From NCBI GenBank assembly GCA_029204225.1, contig CM055102.1, positions 50,745,616 through 50,809,615 on the forward strand: 64,000 bases of DNA, read 5' to 3'. Positions 10,248 through 21,639 of this stretch are shown piece by piece. Each line of letters starts with the position of its first letter. Within the stretch, counting starts at the first letter, position 1. Origin of the DNA: Diphasiastrum complanatum (taxonomy: Eukaryota; Streptophyta; Lycopodiopsida; Lycopodiales; Lycopodiaceae). The notes below the pieces were generated by a model. The model was given only the letters and a program-made list of their open reading frames with translations, did not search any database and was not told the origin of the DNA. The position numbers were made by a program, and so were the translations under genes.

Positions 10248-11023
10248 CTTTGCAAGATCAACATCCACTTGAAGATTGTACCACTCAAAAATTCGTTTGG
10301 CATTGAGAAGCGCAAACCAACCACAGTTAAATGAGTCATTTTGTTGTGGGCTCCACAACATTGGAAAATTCATTCAATTAGACTAAGAACGTGGTAATGT
10401 ACTATGAACAATATGGACAATGACTAAAATTCTAAACACTTACCTCAATGCTAACAATATTCATTTCTCCAGGAGTAGCATTTTCTCTAGGAAAATGTCT
10501 CATTATAGCCGACAATAGGCCATCAACCTTTTTGTGGGTGTTGATGGAAGAGTTCATCTTTATACAGAACATGTTTAAAACATTATCTGTAGTTTTCTTG
10601 ACTGAGATGATGTTTAAACTCCAGTGCTCACTACAATATTGAAAGAGAGACTAATCAGAAATGTACAAAGAAATGAAATTATAAAGAATGAAAAAAAAAA
10701 AAAAGTAAAAGTATGGATACTTACTTTTCATGGTAAGGAACCAATACAAATTTTGCCACTGGCGAGCAATCCTGAAAGAGAAGGCCGCACAGTTCTTCAT
10801 CTTTGCTCATAAGTGAAACAAAATAAAAAGAGCTAAGAACAAAAAGCTCTTTTATGGAATCCATTGTTATAGAGTCCACTGCTATAGAGTATTGCAATAA
10901 TCGCAGGCCAGATTCTACAATAGATTCAATGATGCATGTCGTACGATTCTTGAGCTCCTCACAAAAAGAAACCTCATATTTGAGGATGTAGTTTATTTCA
11001 TTAATCCTAAACTTAAACGGCAT
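10248..11023 (-). pseudogene. Ulp1/C48-type cysteine protease gene fragment with three exons
   Basis: Exon A (about 11023-10725) ends in FVLVPYHE before the donor GTAAGT. Exon B (10630-10444) begins after an AG and opens with the family's EHWSL, holding the catalytic His, and ends at another GTAAGT. Exon C (10382-10248) holds QQNDSFNCGWF, with the oxyanion Gln and catalytic Cys, and ends before GTAATT. Phases agree across both junctions. Ulp1 proteases cleave SUMO-like proteins, and plant CACTA and MULE elements often carry such domains. Asn stands where the catalytic Asp is expected (KMNSSI), and exon C has an in-frame TGA near its start, so this is a pseudogene. It lies downstream of TNP2 remains on the same strand. 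Confidence 0.7.
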
Positions 11024-11116
11024 GCCAACTTTATCGTTGGCATTTGAGATATTGCTCCAAATCCAAAAACGGTTTAATAACTACCGTGCTAAATGGGAAA
11101 TTAATATTTGTGCGCT

Positions 11117-11131
11117 CCCCCCCCCCCCCCC
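11117..11131. repeat. Run of about 15 C residues
   Basis: A homopolymer C run lies in otherwise AT-rich DNA. No gene is seen between 11040 and 11500. Confidence 0.8.
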
Positions 11132-11501
11132 TCCAGGGCCATCTAAGCCAGATGATGTATAGATTCAGAAATGAGACTGGGGAATTTGTAAATACCCAAG
11201 CTAAATAGATAGTTTCTTTATGATAGATATACATAGTTTTATACATATACAAACATACACATACAACGAAATACAAACATATAGAGAATACAAAAAAAAA
11301 AATTGTTTGCACAGTTATACTAGATTCCCAAATTCGGTCGATCTTTTATTGAATAAAGATATCAATTTGTATAATTGATTGTATGAGTTGTCATTGTTCT
11401 TCTACAATGCTGATATATGTAGGAAGATCCTTGTAGAGTGTTGTGTTCTCCTATCATCTTTGTACCTGTATGAAAAGCAACTTGTTATTCTCTAAATAGA
11501 G

Positions 11502-11502
<1 letters not shown>

Positions 11503-11570
<68 letters not shown>

Positions 11571-11571
11571 A
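11503..11571. repeat. (AT)n microsatellite
   Basis: About 34 AT dinucleotides with one G interruption. The open frame running through it on the minus strand is partly created by the repeat. Just upstream, at 11720-11580, that strand reads VDDHWSLSYIRQEL, which I cannot assign. Confidence 0.9.
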
Positions 11572-12309
11572 TGACTAACAATGATTTGCAAATCACAAGA
11601 AAATGCTACCAGCTTTCCATTTATAATGAATCTGAAGTTTTCGGGTAGAATTCCATTGTACATTAGGACCAACTCTTGTCTGATATAACTTAAGCTCCAA
11701 TGATCATCCACTTCAATCATAGTAGCATATCTTGAAAATGTGGACTTCTTTTTGGTCTATGTGGTCGTGGACTAGTTGTGTTTGCATATCAGTCTATGAT
11801 CTGAAGCTATGTGGTCAGGGACTTTCAAACCAACAGCCACATTGTCTTCATCTCCTAGAATGTGAAATCTTCAAATTAAACACTGTTTTTGAAAGGAGGA
11901 TACAGTCTATGTTCTGTCTAGATATTAGTCTATCTTCTCTTGTTTCAAAAGCAAGAGTTAAAAAAGTTGTTGACTGTTTGGCTTCAAAGTTGAACTCTCT
12001 CTCTCTCTCTTTGGAGGCTTGTGCACACATGAATGGGCTTAAATTACATCCATCATTGACCAAGCACATTGATGTGAAACTTGAGGAACTCTAGATCTGT
12101 CTTTTAGATTGTTTGTATAAAATTGTTGCAGTGCAAAGCATACTGGTATATTCTTTTGTCACTTTAGCTCAAGTTTCTTTACCTCAAATTGTATATGGTT
12201 GCAGATCGTTGTGAAAAATGTCACTGTGAAGATGCATTGGCATGCAAGGAAAGGAAAATATATGTTTGTTGGCTACTTACAATGAAATTAATTTAATTAC
12301 AAATATTTC

Positions 12310-12864
12310 TTAGAATAAAGAAGAAGAGAAGTGTGAAATATTGTATGAAATGTTGAGATATAAACAATATAGATCTCTGCTAGCAACAATTGACATAGGT
12401 GCATGTAGTTCATCTTCTTGATCATTTGCATGACTTTCACACTCATCTAGTAGTCTAATTCTTTCACGGATTTCAAACAAATGGTCTATTCTTGTTGGGA
12501 GATTATAAGTATTATCATCAATGTTTTTATTTATTTGACTTTCTGCTCTTACGTCATTGTCATTGACATCCCAATCATCATGCTCATTTGGCTCCAATGA
12601 GATAATTATTTGTTTCATCCTCTTCATTCTGTGGATTCTCTTCTGCATGAGTTTCCATATCCCGGTCGCTTTCGTCTTCTTTGTCATGATTGTTTGTTGT
12701 CGCATCTTCGAGCTCGATATTTTGGAAAATATTATTTTTATTGTCTTTGTTTGCATCGTATTTGATGGATCAGGATAAAGGGCTATTTGTGTGCATACAG
12801 ATGATATAAATGAGTTGGAGATTGAATCTAGTGTGCTCAACAATGGATTTAAAAGTACCAACAA
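12310..12864 (-). CDS. Hypothetical 184-residue frame within the CACTA remains
   Basis: This is the longest open frame between the TNP2 and Ulp1-like remains, on the same strand. Its middle is charged (EPNEHDDWDVNDNDVRAE, then DHLFEIRERIRLLDECESH) and could form a coiled coil. I do not recognise a domain. It may be the linker or accessory region of the CACTA product, or chance. Positions 11732-12300 carry only unconvincing frames. Confidence 0.3.
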   Translation of the reverse strand: MLVLLNPLLSTLDSISNSFISSVCTQIALYPDPSNTMQTKTIKIIFSKISSSKMRQQTIMTKKTKATGIWKLMQKRIHRMKRMKQIIISLEPNEHDDWDVNDNDVRAESQINKNIDDNTYNLPTRIDHLFEIRERIRLLDECESHANDQEDELHAPMSIVASRDLYCLYLNISYNISHFSSSLF

Positions 12865-12899
12865 TTGTTACCTGTTCACAATGAATCGGTAAGACCAAT

Positions 12900-14790
12900 G
12901 TTAGAAAATGATTTTTGTCAAATCAAGAGCAAATAGTCCATTTGAATCCAATCGTACAGTTGCATGTGGCCCTCAGCCCTCAACATATAATTTGAAATCA
13001 TTTAACATTGAACAAAAATATTTTGAAAGATCTATAGTCGACTCCCAATATCTCTTGCATGGTTCCAACGTAGTCGAGGTTATTTTCGACCAAATTGGTA
13101 TCCCTTGCACTACTGCGATTGGCTTGATGAAACCTTGTCATCACCACACAATGAAATGTCATTCTTTTTTTGTCGATGTATTCAATGCAAAAATGTTGTC
13201 CATTAGACCAAAGAGCGGTATGTCGCCTATACTACCATATTGAAAAATGCATATATCAAATAATATTTCGAAATAATGTGTTACAATAACAAAGCAATTA
13301 TTATATATAATAAATGATGAGTTTGAGTTTAGAGACAAACATGCCAACTACAACCATGCGCAAGATCCCACTCCGATTTTGATATTTGTTTTCCACTTGC
13401 ACAAGCATCATTCATAGCTTCATATAGCCAAGAAATGTTGCATTGATCTGGGAGCTTCTCCAATTCAATTGGAAAAGCTTGGCCCCTATATGATTGACGC
13501 CACTGCGTTCTATCAATATTCCGTTCATCTTAAGATTTTTCGTATAAATCAATCCAAGATGATAATTCTTACTTGTTGTATAACATGAACGTCCAAACCT
13601 TGTCTCTCATACACTCAAAATATCTCACACGCGGTCCTTTTCCTTGTGAAATGCTCTCTTGTTTGTTGCTCTCCTCATCACTATCATGCCACAATCTTGG
13701 AGCCCCTGGATTTAATTATGTCAAGTACTCTATAATGTAGAACAAAGAAGGCTTGTGTCATCCGACCTTCAGCCATACTACCTTCTACATGTGCTTTTGG
13801 CTAATGAAATCTTTTAGGACTTTCATAAAGTGCTCCAAAAAACATCCATCTTGCACTCACATGGCCCGCTAGCTCCACCTCATCAACAAGGTGAACCAAT
13901 AGGTGAATTTGGATGTCCATGAATGATGGAGAAAGGTATCTCTCAAAAGCACAAACAATCTCAATAGCTTTGAGACACATGTGTCCTATATCTCTTATAT
14001 TTATGTCTTATGTTTGTGTCTCTTATATTTGTGTCCTATATCTCTTATATCCATCTGCATATTTGTCGCATACAAAAATACAAAATGGTCATTAATATAC
14101 ATGAAAAATGTTCTTAAGACTCACGAGCAATACCTTGTAAAGGTCGGCAATTTTGAGATGATGTTTTGTATATCTTCGGTCAAACACCCTTTCAATGCCA
14201 CCGGAAATACATGCTGTCAAAATAAATTGGCCGAAATATTGTCATGACATTTCATGCAAACATACTTGATTATATGCATCACTAATTGAACACATCAAAT
14301 ACAATATACCAGTATCATCTTGTGCCAATCGTGAGACTTTAATCCAGATAATTTGTCGTTTGCGATAAATGCCTCTCTTATAGACCCTGCGTATCCAATG
14401 GGAGATTGTGTGCATACAGATGATATAAATGAGTTAAAGATTGAATACTTGCCTTTACATTACTACTCTCTTCCTTCGATAGAATTCATGGTGCACGAGT
14501 TGATCTTGACCTAGACTTCTGTCCATCTTTAGTCCACGAGTGTTGCATTTGAAAACTTTTAGTTCTTCAAGGACTCGTGCATACAAACCTTCTAACTAAT
14601 TGAAATGCCTCCATAGTGACTCTCCCACACTTTTTAAAATGTGCATTGGATCCAATAAATGAGTTATTTTTAATGTTGTCCAATAAGGGAGTGTACAAAA
14701 TATGGATAACCTTTTCATACCCTCTATCGAAGTGGAATTCTTTGTTGCATTGTTCAATTTCTCAAGCTAATCTTTACTCGTTAATCTTTC
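12900..14790 (-). pseudogene. CACTA (En/Spm) TNP2-type transposase remains, DUF4218 region
   Basis: Reading right to left, 14700-14610 encodes LPYWTTLKITHLLDPMHIL, the conserved TNP2 block. About 14400-14300 reads DKLSGLKSHDWHKMIL, and about 14270-14120 reads VFPVALKGCLTEDIQ. From 13985 to about 13740 comes the DUF4218 stretch MDIQIHLLVHLVDEVELAG followed by GSMAEGRM. A plausible acceptor TATGCAG lies at 14055-14061. At 13975-14055 an ATATAAGAGATATAGGACACA word is duplicated inside the coding region. Many stops and shifts are present. TNP2 cuts and pastes CACTA elements. No CACTA terminal repeats were found. Confidence 0.75.
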
Positions 14791-14799
14791 CGGTGGAGG

Positions 14800-15437
14800 G
14801 CGTGCCTCCACTCTGTCTCCTATGTGAAATTTCACAAGTGTGGGAATGCCCTAACATGTGTGAATGATCTCCTAAGCAAGCTTATGCACTTTTAGATCAA
14901 TGCTAGATTGAAATCCAAGATCTAGATCAAAAATCTAAGGCAAAGAGGCAAAGATAGATGCATATGTTGATAACCAAAGTACATACACATGTAAGAAAGT
15001 GATCCTTGAAAAAACTAAGTAAACTTAAGCTCCTGTCCTTGGGTAGAGAGAGAATAGAGCAAATTTGGACTCGGGTAGAGAGAGAATGTAAAACAAGGAA
15101 ACTCCACAATTCTCAAGTTTGACTCAAAAACTCAACATAGATTATGATTCCAAAGTGGAGTACATATGACACTCATGGAGAATCCTCCTTTCATGCTATT
15201 GGACCCCTAATCCTAGCCTCTCTAATGCTATTGGATGAGTGATGCATCCATCCTACAATTCTATTGGACCCTACTTCAAGGTTTCTCAATTCCTATTGGA
15301 CCATTTGACCAAAGCCAACACTTTGACTTCATCACTCATCAAACTACATTAGTACAAGTGTCACAATCCTATTTACTAGCCTACCTAGCTCAAGATTGCA
15401 TCACAAATGAGTTTTGGCTCAATAGTGGCATTAAAAC
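14800..15437 (-). repeat. LTR fragment of the Copia-A lineage, reversed
   Basis: The order of blocks is that of the Copia-A LTR read backwards: GATCTCCTAAG, CTAGATTGAAATCCAAGATCT, two GGGTAGAGAGAGAAT words, four ATTGGACC words, ACAAGTGTCAC, and TTTGGCTCAATAGTGGCATT. The last ~110 bases, which are the 5' start of the LTR, are missing. The sequence switches at about 15437 to Helitron helicase. It is either a solo LTR or the edge of a deleted element. Confidence 0.75.
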
Positions 15438-15850
15438 AATCAGAACTCCTCCAAATGGAGTATCAATATGCAATATGTCCCATAGAGACCGATGCACACA
15501 CTCGATGGCATACTTATATACCATGAGAGCCTTGTCCCAAATAATTAGTCGGCATGCCATCAAAAGCTTACCTAACGAAGATTGTTTCGAGATGTTGCAT
15601 GACGAGCTTTCATTCAATTCCGTCGGAGGAGTCCTAAATCTAGAGTGCGCGGTCCTACCACCTTTCATTAACATGCAGCAATCCCCGACAATGCAACTGC
15701 CAATGCTATCCAATCTTGTGCACGCATGTATGACAATATGACACTATAGAAAAACATACCCATACCACCCGGACCATCTACAAAGAACACTCCACCCACT
15801 CTTCGTAGCACATGTTCACGTAGTACCACACGGTCAAAAATCACATACTG
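15438..15850 (-). pseudogene. Helitron Pif1-type helicase fragment
   Basis: On the minus strand, about 15800-15740 reads VDGPGGMGMFFYS, a damaged Walker A (family form PGGTGKT; the key Lys is gone). About 15660-15440 reads HSRFRTPPTELNESSSCNI, then LIIWDKALMVYKYAIECVHR and PFGGVLIVL, matching the Helitron Rep-helicase order. It breaks off exactly where GGDFRQ should follow, at the LTR fragment. The Pif1-like helicase unwinds DNA during rolling-circle transposition. No Rep domain or Helitron ends (TC...CTRR) were identified. Confidence 0.75.
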
Positions 15851-16892
15851 ATCCGCATTCTATCTTCTTCAATCACTGGCCTTGTCTTCTCACCTGTCAC
15901 GATCTCCCATAGTTCTTTTTTCATCAGAATGTTCTTCAGTTTGAATTTCCAAACTGCATAGTTACCGGCTCCTAATTTGCTTGACTCATTGAGAACGCTT
16001 TCGCTTAGAGTTTCCATAACTGCACTTAGATAACTCCAGATTGCAAAACATGATTGCAAAAATGAAAAATTTGCTACAAAATTGACAAATGACATCTCAA
16101 ACCACTTTCCAATTTGAGCTATGGATTGAAAGTTATGCCAAATTGAAGATTTTAGCCTTAAAATGGCTCACAACTGCCCTTAAGCCTGAAAATGGCAATT
16201 ATTGCCAAACTGCCATATTTGAAAATTTTCTCCATCGCGCACAGATCTACAATTTCAAAGCTTTTTATATCAACGTGTAGCCCTTTGTACCAGCATAGCT
16301 CCTGTCTAATCAAATCCCAAAAACAGTCTCTAAGGCTAGGTCAAAACATCACTACTTCACAATCTCTCACTACAACTTACGCTGCAAAATGCTCAAATGT
16401 TCACCAAACTGATTCTAGTCAATTGCCAATGGTTTCCCCACTGTATTTGCCTCCTTATCCATTGAATAAACTCTTAAAGATTGTTCAAGCACTTCCTACC
16501 ATGCTTCAATGCCTGCAATCTGATCAAGAGACTATTTTCATCAACATTGTAAGTGTTTTTGCTTTCACCTCCTGTGAAGGACTATCTCACCTCAGTACAG
16601 AGCCAGTGACAAGCTGAATCTAGTAGTTAGGCACTCAGGATCAGAGGAGCTCTGATACCATGTCAAAGATTTGATAAGCACTATTAATCATTCATCATAA
16701 CAATCTCCATAAGGAGGAAGAACACACAATCACTGTATCACACTAACTGATAGAGAGTACAATGAACCTTGAATATATATATATATATAGAGAGAGAGAA
16801 ACCTAGTAGTTGAATATAGACTAGCCTACAGCTAGTAATAGCTATCAATAGTAAATCATAAATAATAACAAGTTTATTATTGGTATCTAACA
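15841..16892 (-). mobile_element. 5' end of a minus-strand Copia element (LTR, primer site, leader, gag start)
   Basis: Reading right to left there is an LTR (16892-16661), a primer site, a ~550-base leader without a gene (16648-16096), and then a gag N-terminus. The gag frame (16095-15841) contains LGAGNYAVWKFKLKNIL and ELWEIVTG, typical of Copia gag. It stops at the Helitron fragment, so the rest of the element is absent. Confidence 0.75.
16661..16892 (-). repeat. Copia LTR, minus strand, with adjacent primer site
   Basis: On the minus strand the LTR starts TGTTAGATACC and ends CTTTGACA (TG...CA, 232 bp). It is followed at 16660-16649 by TGGTATCAGAGC, the exact plant initiator tRNA-Met primer site. 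An (AT)n tract at about 16772-16789 could serve as a TATA box. Confidence 0.85.
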
Positions 16893-17692
16893 GTGGACAC
16901 TTGAGCCACTTCCCGAAGGAAAGAAAAAAGTTGACTACAAATGGGTATACAAGAAGAAGCTGAGATCAGATGGCAGTGTCAGAACATACAAAGCTCGACT
17001 TGTCGTAAAAGGCTACACTTAGAGATATGGTATCGACTACTTTGATACATACTCCTTGATGGTCAAGATGTCGAAGTACTCCTCACTTATGCTACAAAAT
17101 ATGATCTAGAAATACATCAGATTGATGTCAAAACAGCCTTCCTCCATGGAGACCTAGATGAAGAAATTTTCATGAAGCAGCCTGAAGGATATGAAGACCC
17201 GAACAATCGAGATTACACTTGTCAGTTGCATAGATGTATCTACAGTCTTAAGCAAGCCTCGCGAGCTTGGTATAAGAAGTTCGATAGTCTTCTAAAGTCT
17301 CTAGGCTTCTACCCCACACAACTTGACTGCAATGTTTAAAAGGATAAAAGGAAAGTTCATGATTTTGACAATATTTTGGACGACTCTCTAATGATAGGAA
17401 ACTGTCTGAAGTTGATTAATGAAACAAAACTCCTCCATCATGAAGATGGACTCTCATAGTGCTATTCATTTGCCTAAGATCCGGTTTTTCATTCAAAAAC
17501 CAAGCACATACCTCTAAAATATCATCATATTCGAGATCAGATCTTGACAAGAGAGCTCTGTGTCGAGTTCGTGAGATTGGAAGATATGACTGCAGACTTG
17601 CTAACCAAGCCGGTAGACAAGCCACTGCTTACAAAACACAGAAGATCAATCAAGATTGGATGAAGAGAAAGGTTACATTGTTCAAGAGGGAG
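16893..17692 (+). pseudogene. Copia reverse transcriptase and RNase H fragment
   Basis: The plus strand reads WTLEPLPEGKKKVDYKWVYK, then TYKARLVVKGYT, then a stop. In other frames follow the blocks for QIDVKTAFLHGDLDEEI and SLKQASRAWYKKFDSL. An internal deletion at about 17420-17455 removes the active-site half. The C-terminal RNase H block then reads FHSKTKHIPLKYHHIRDQ and ADLLTKPVDKPLL. It abuts the minus-strand LTR at 16892, so its 5' part is missing. Confidence 0.85.
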
Positions 17693-18060
17693 TGATGGTG
17701 AACTCATGCAACCCTTCTCCAGCATTCCCCGAATGGCCAACAAATCGTACATCATCAATACTGAACTATCGGATTCCAACACAAGTGCTGAAGATAGACT
17801 TTGAGAAAATGAGTTGTCAAGCGATTCAAATTATCGGATCTTAGCTTATCGAACGTGAAGCTTTAAACTGTCATGCTCAACCGTAAAGAACGTTACAAGA
17901 GGAGACATGTAGTTAACTAATGGTTTAGCATAATTATCTCTTGTAACAATTAGTGAAACTATCTTTTAATCCCACCTGGCGGGACTTAAGTATAGACCAG
18001 AAATCAATAGAAAGTATGCAGAAGTAAGATACAAAAATGCGTTAGGCCGCCATGTCGCGA
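17693..18060 (+). repeat. Probable 3' LTR following that RT fragment
   Basis: CAAGAGGGAG (17682-17692) is a Copia-like polypurine tract, followed by TGATGGTGAACTCATG as an LTR start. No second LTR copy is present to prove it, and the 3' end is not resolved. Confidence 0.45.
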
Positions 18061-18279
18061 TGCATTGTCGACTCACTCTGAGAAAACAAAATACAAAAGA
18101 TATTTTGTTCTTCCAATTGTGGTTCCTGCATTGCATATATTATTGTATGATTGATTTTTGCATTGTTTGTGATTCGTTTTAGCGTATCTAGATCCAATAA
18201 TCTAATGCATTGTGTAGCACACTTCCGCATCATTGACAGAAGGAAACAGAAAGCACAAATTGTCGTCAATTGTCAGTCA

Positions 18280-19660
18280 GAGATGCTATCATTCCATACA
18301 TTTCGGATTCGGAAGGACCAAAAGAAGCGTGGGATACATTGAAGGCATTGCTTGAAATGACACACACATCTCGAATACTATTTGAAGACGAAGCTGCACA
18401 CATTACGAATGGATGACGATGCAACCATTGCCGATCACCTATTGAAGGTAAAGGAGATCCTTGATCAACTAGTTGTCGTTGGAGAGCGAGTACAGGATCG
18501 TGAAATCATTCAATTGACATTGAACAGCTTGAGTGAGTCACATCAGATGTTTGTGACAAGCATTGCCACATGGGAGAATCTTCCAACCTATGAAGAGCTA
18601 GGTGGATTGCTTTTGCAGGAAGAGCAATTTCAAGAGAACTTAAATCATCGTAAGAGGGGCTATGATCAAGCTCTTGCAATTAGAGGATGAGGCGGAAGAT
18701 TTGGCCATGGAAGGTATTAATCGAGAGGAGGAAACTCAAGTCCGGGATCATGTCAACAATTTCATGAGCAAGCCAATGATAGTCCAAATCGAGGCAATTG
18801 GAATCAAGGCTGAGGTCAAGGATGTGGCTATTCCAGGAAAAATAAACCTGAAAATTGTAGGTACTACAACAAAATTGGCCATTGGGAGCGTGAATGCTTC
18901 AAGAAACAGAAGGAGATAGCACAAAGAAAAGGCATATGGCAAGTGGGCAATTATGCTGATCAACATCAATTTGATGATCATCATTATGAAGACAACTATG
19001 TTGATCAACATCAATATGAAGATGATACAGGTGAAAGCTCAAACTTGTTCATTACGGCGCTAATGGCGAGTGACGAAGCCAAGGATACCTGGTACATCGA
19101 CAATGGAGCATCCAAGCACATGACTTCGAGGAAGGGGTGGTTTCCGAAATTCAAGGAAATCTACAATGGTGCTGAAGTTGGACAAGCTGATGGCCAATTG
19201 CTACCTGTGAAAGAATTTGGAGTGTTACCAGTGAAACTAGTCAGCGGGATGATAAAGCGAATAAGCAATGTGCAAAATGTTCCTGGTTTAGCCAACAATT
19301 TACTATCAGTTGGGATGATGGCTGATCAACAACTCAAGGTTGAGTTTGAGAGCGGCAATCGTCGAGGACATCAAAAATCACTCAAAGTGGTTGCTACAGG
19401 ATCTAGAGTCAACGGGAATCGACTCTACAAATTGAATGCGAGATCTTTTACTCAAGATATGGTAAGCATTGTTGATAGTCGATGTGATCTTTGGCATCAA
19501 TGATTTGGTCATATTAGTGCTCGTTATTGGATTGTCTGATGTTTCTTTTGAAGGAAAAATCTGTGAAGGTTGCATTTTGGGAAAACAACACATAGAGAGG
19601 TTACCCAAAAGTGGAGCAAGGAGAGCCAGTGGCATCCTAGATCTTGTCCACAGTGCTTGA
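18280..19660 (+). pseudogene. Copia gag, protease and integrase zinc finger fragment
   Basis: About 18290-18690 encodes UBN2-type gag, with TIADHLLKVKEILDQL and REIIQLTLNSLSESHQ. A zinc knuckle near 18860 reads CRYYNKIGHWEREC, where Tyr replaces the second Cys. Frame 18943-19503 carries the protease with WYIDNGASKHM, where Asn replaces the usual Ser after the catalytic Asp. The integrase zinc finger follows, with a TGA inside LWHQ-stop-FGH and then CEGCILGKQH. It ends at 19660, just where the first catalytic Asp of integrase is due. Confidence 0.85.
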
Positions 19661-20345
19661 CTTTGAAAATCCATTTGGAATCAACTATGTTTCTACTAGC
19701 AAGTAGTTCAACAATCGTCCACGTTTCAATAGGAATAGTCGACTGAGAAACTGAAAAGTTCAAAGCGTCAAGAGAATCTGATAGGTCGGCTACATGGGAA
19801 CTGCCCTTTCCTTTGAGGCCTTGAAACTGATCTTCGATAAAGATGACATTCCGGCTAGTGAATATCTTTGACTCGATGGGATCAAACAACTTGTAGGCTT
19901 GATCTAAAGTAGTGTAGCTGATGAAAACACATTTGATACTCTGGAAGTCGAGCTTCTTCTTGACATCACGAGGTATATGTGCAAAAGCAGTACATCTAAA
20001 AAACTTGTAAGTTTGATAAAGATGGTTTGGTACCTGTCCAAACTTCGAATGGTATTTTGTCTGAGAGGCCTTTAGTAGAACATCTGTTCTTAATATAGGT
20101 TGATGTTGAAATAGCTTCAGCCCAGAAGCACTTCGGAAGTGTCGCATGTGATAACATGCACTTTGTCAATTCAACTAAGGTTCTGTTCTTTCTCTCAGCA
20201 AGACCATTTGACTGAGGCTAATAGGAGGTAATGTATTGTTGCTCAATGCCATTGTTAAAGCAGTACTCTTTGAATTCGTTGGAGATCTATTCTCCCTAGT
20301 TATCTGACCTCAATGCTTTGATTCGTTCACCAGTGTTGTGGGTAT
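19661..20345 (-). pseudogene. Copia integrase core fragment
   Basis: Reading leftward from 20345, the frame gives LRSDN (second catalytic Asp), QSNGLAERKNRTLVELTKC (catalytic Glu), then FWAEA. From 20147 it has PNHLYQTYKFFRCTAFAHIP, ending in the integrase-RT linker. Two in-frame stops lie near 20230-20290. It meets the plus-strand fragment tail to tail at about 19660. Confidence 0.8.
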
Positions 20346-20389
20346 TTTCTGCATAGTAATAAACAAGTGGGTCCCACCACTTAAAATAC

Positions 20390-21097
<708 letters not shown>

Positions 21098-21639
21098 GTG
21101 GCGCCATTGTCGGGGAGCGCCACACACTCGTTTCGCCGCATAGCATTCTCATTTTCTTTCTCTTTTCCTCTATCTCTCTCTTTCTTCTCTCTCATCATTC
21201 TTTTTCATCAAAAAAATCAAATTTTAAGGGTAGAATAGTGTGAGTAGTGTTAGTTTTTGCCGTTTTTTCGTGATTTTTTTGTTTGTTTGCACTATAAGGA
21301 GAGATTGTGGGGTGGGAGGATCATATCCAAGCACCCAATCCCTTTTTAATCCATAAAATCCATAAAAATCAGAAAAAAAAAACAAAAACAAAAAAAAAAA
21401 AGCTGAAAATTTGTTTTTGGAGGGAAAAAGAGAGCCAAAATCCCATCAGATTTTGATTTCTCAAAAACCAGCAAGAACTAACCTTTGCATGATTGGCAGC
21501 AGCTCCAGGGTACTGTCCCAGACCTGCATAGAAGCCTGTGAAGATTACTTCCCAATAGATTTTGAAAAAACAGAGAAAAACCCAAAAAAATTCAAAAATC
21601 CTTTGTAAAAATCAAAAAAAAATTCAAAACTCAAAACTA

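Noticed and set aside
11732-12094. A 120-codon plus-strand frame
   Set aside because: No domain, no splice or promoter context, and it lies opposite the minus-strand CACTA remains; likely chance.
15741-15756. CACTATAGAAAAAC, resembling a CACTA transposon terminus
   Set aside because: On the minus strand these bases are part of the Helitron Walker A region (GGMGMFFYS), and no partner terminus or target duplication was seen.
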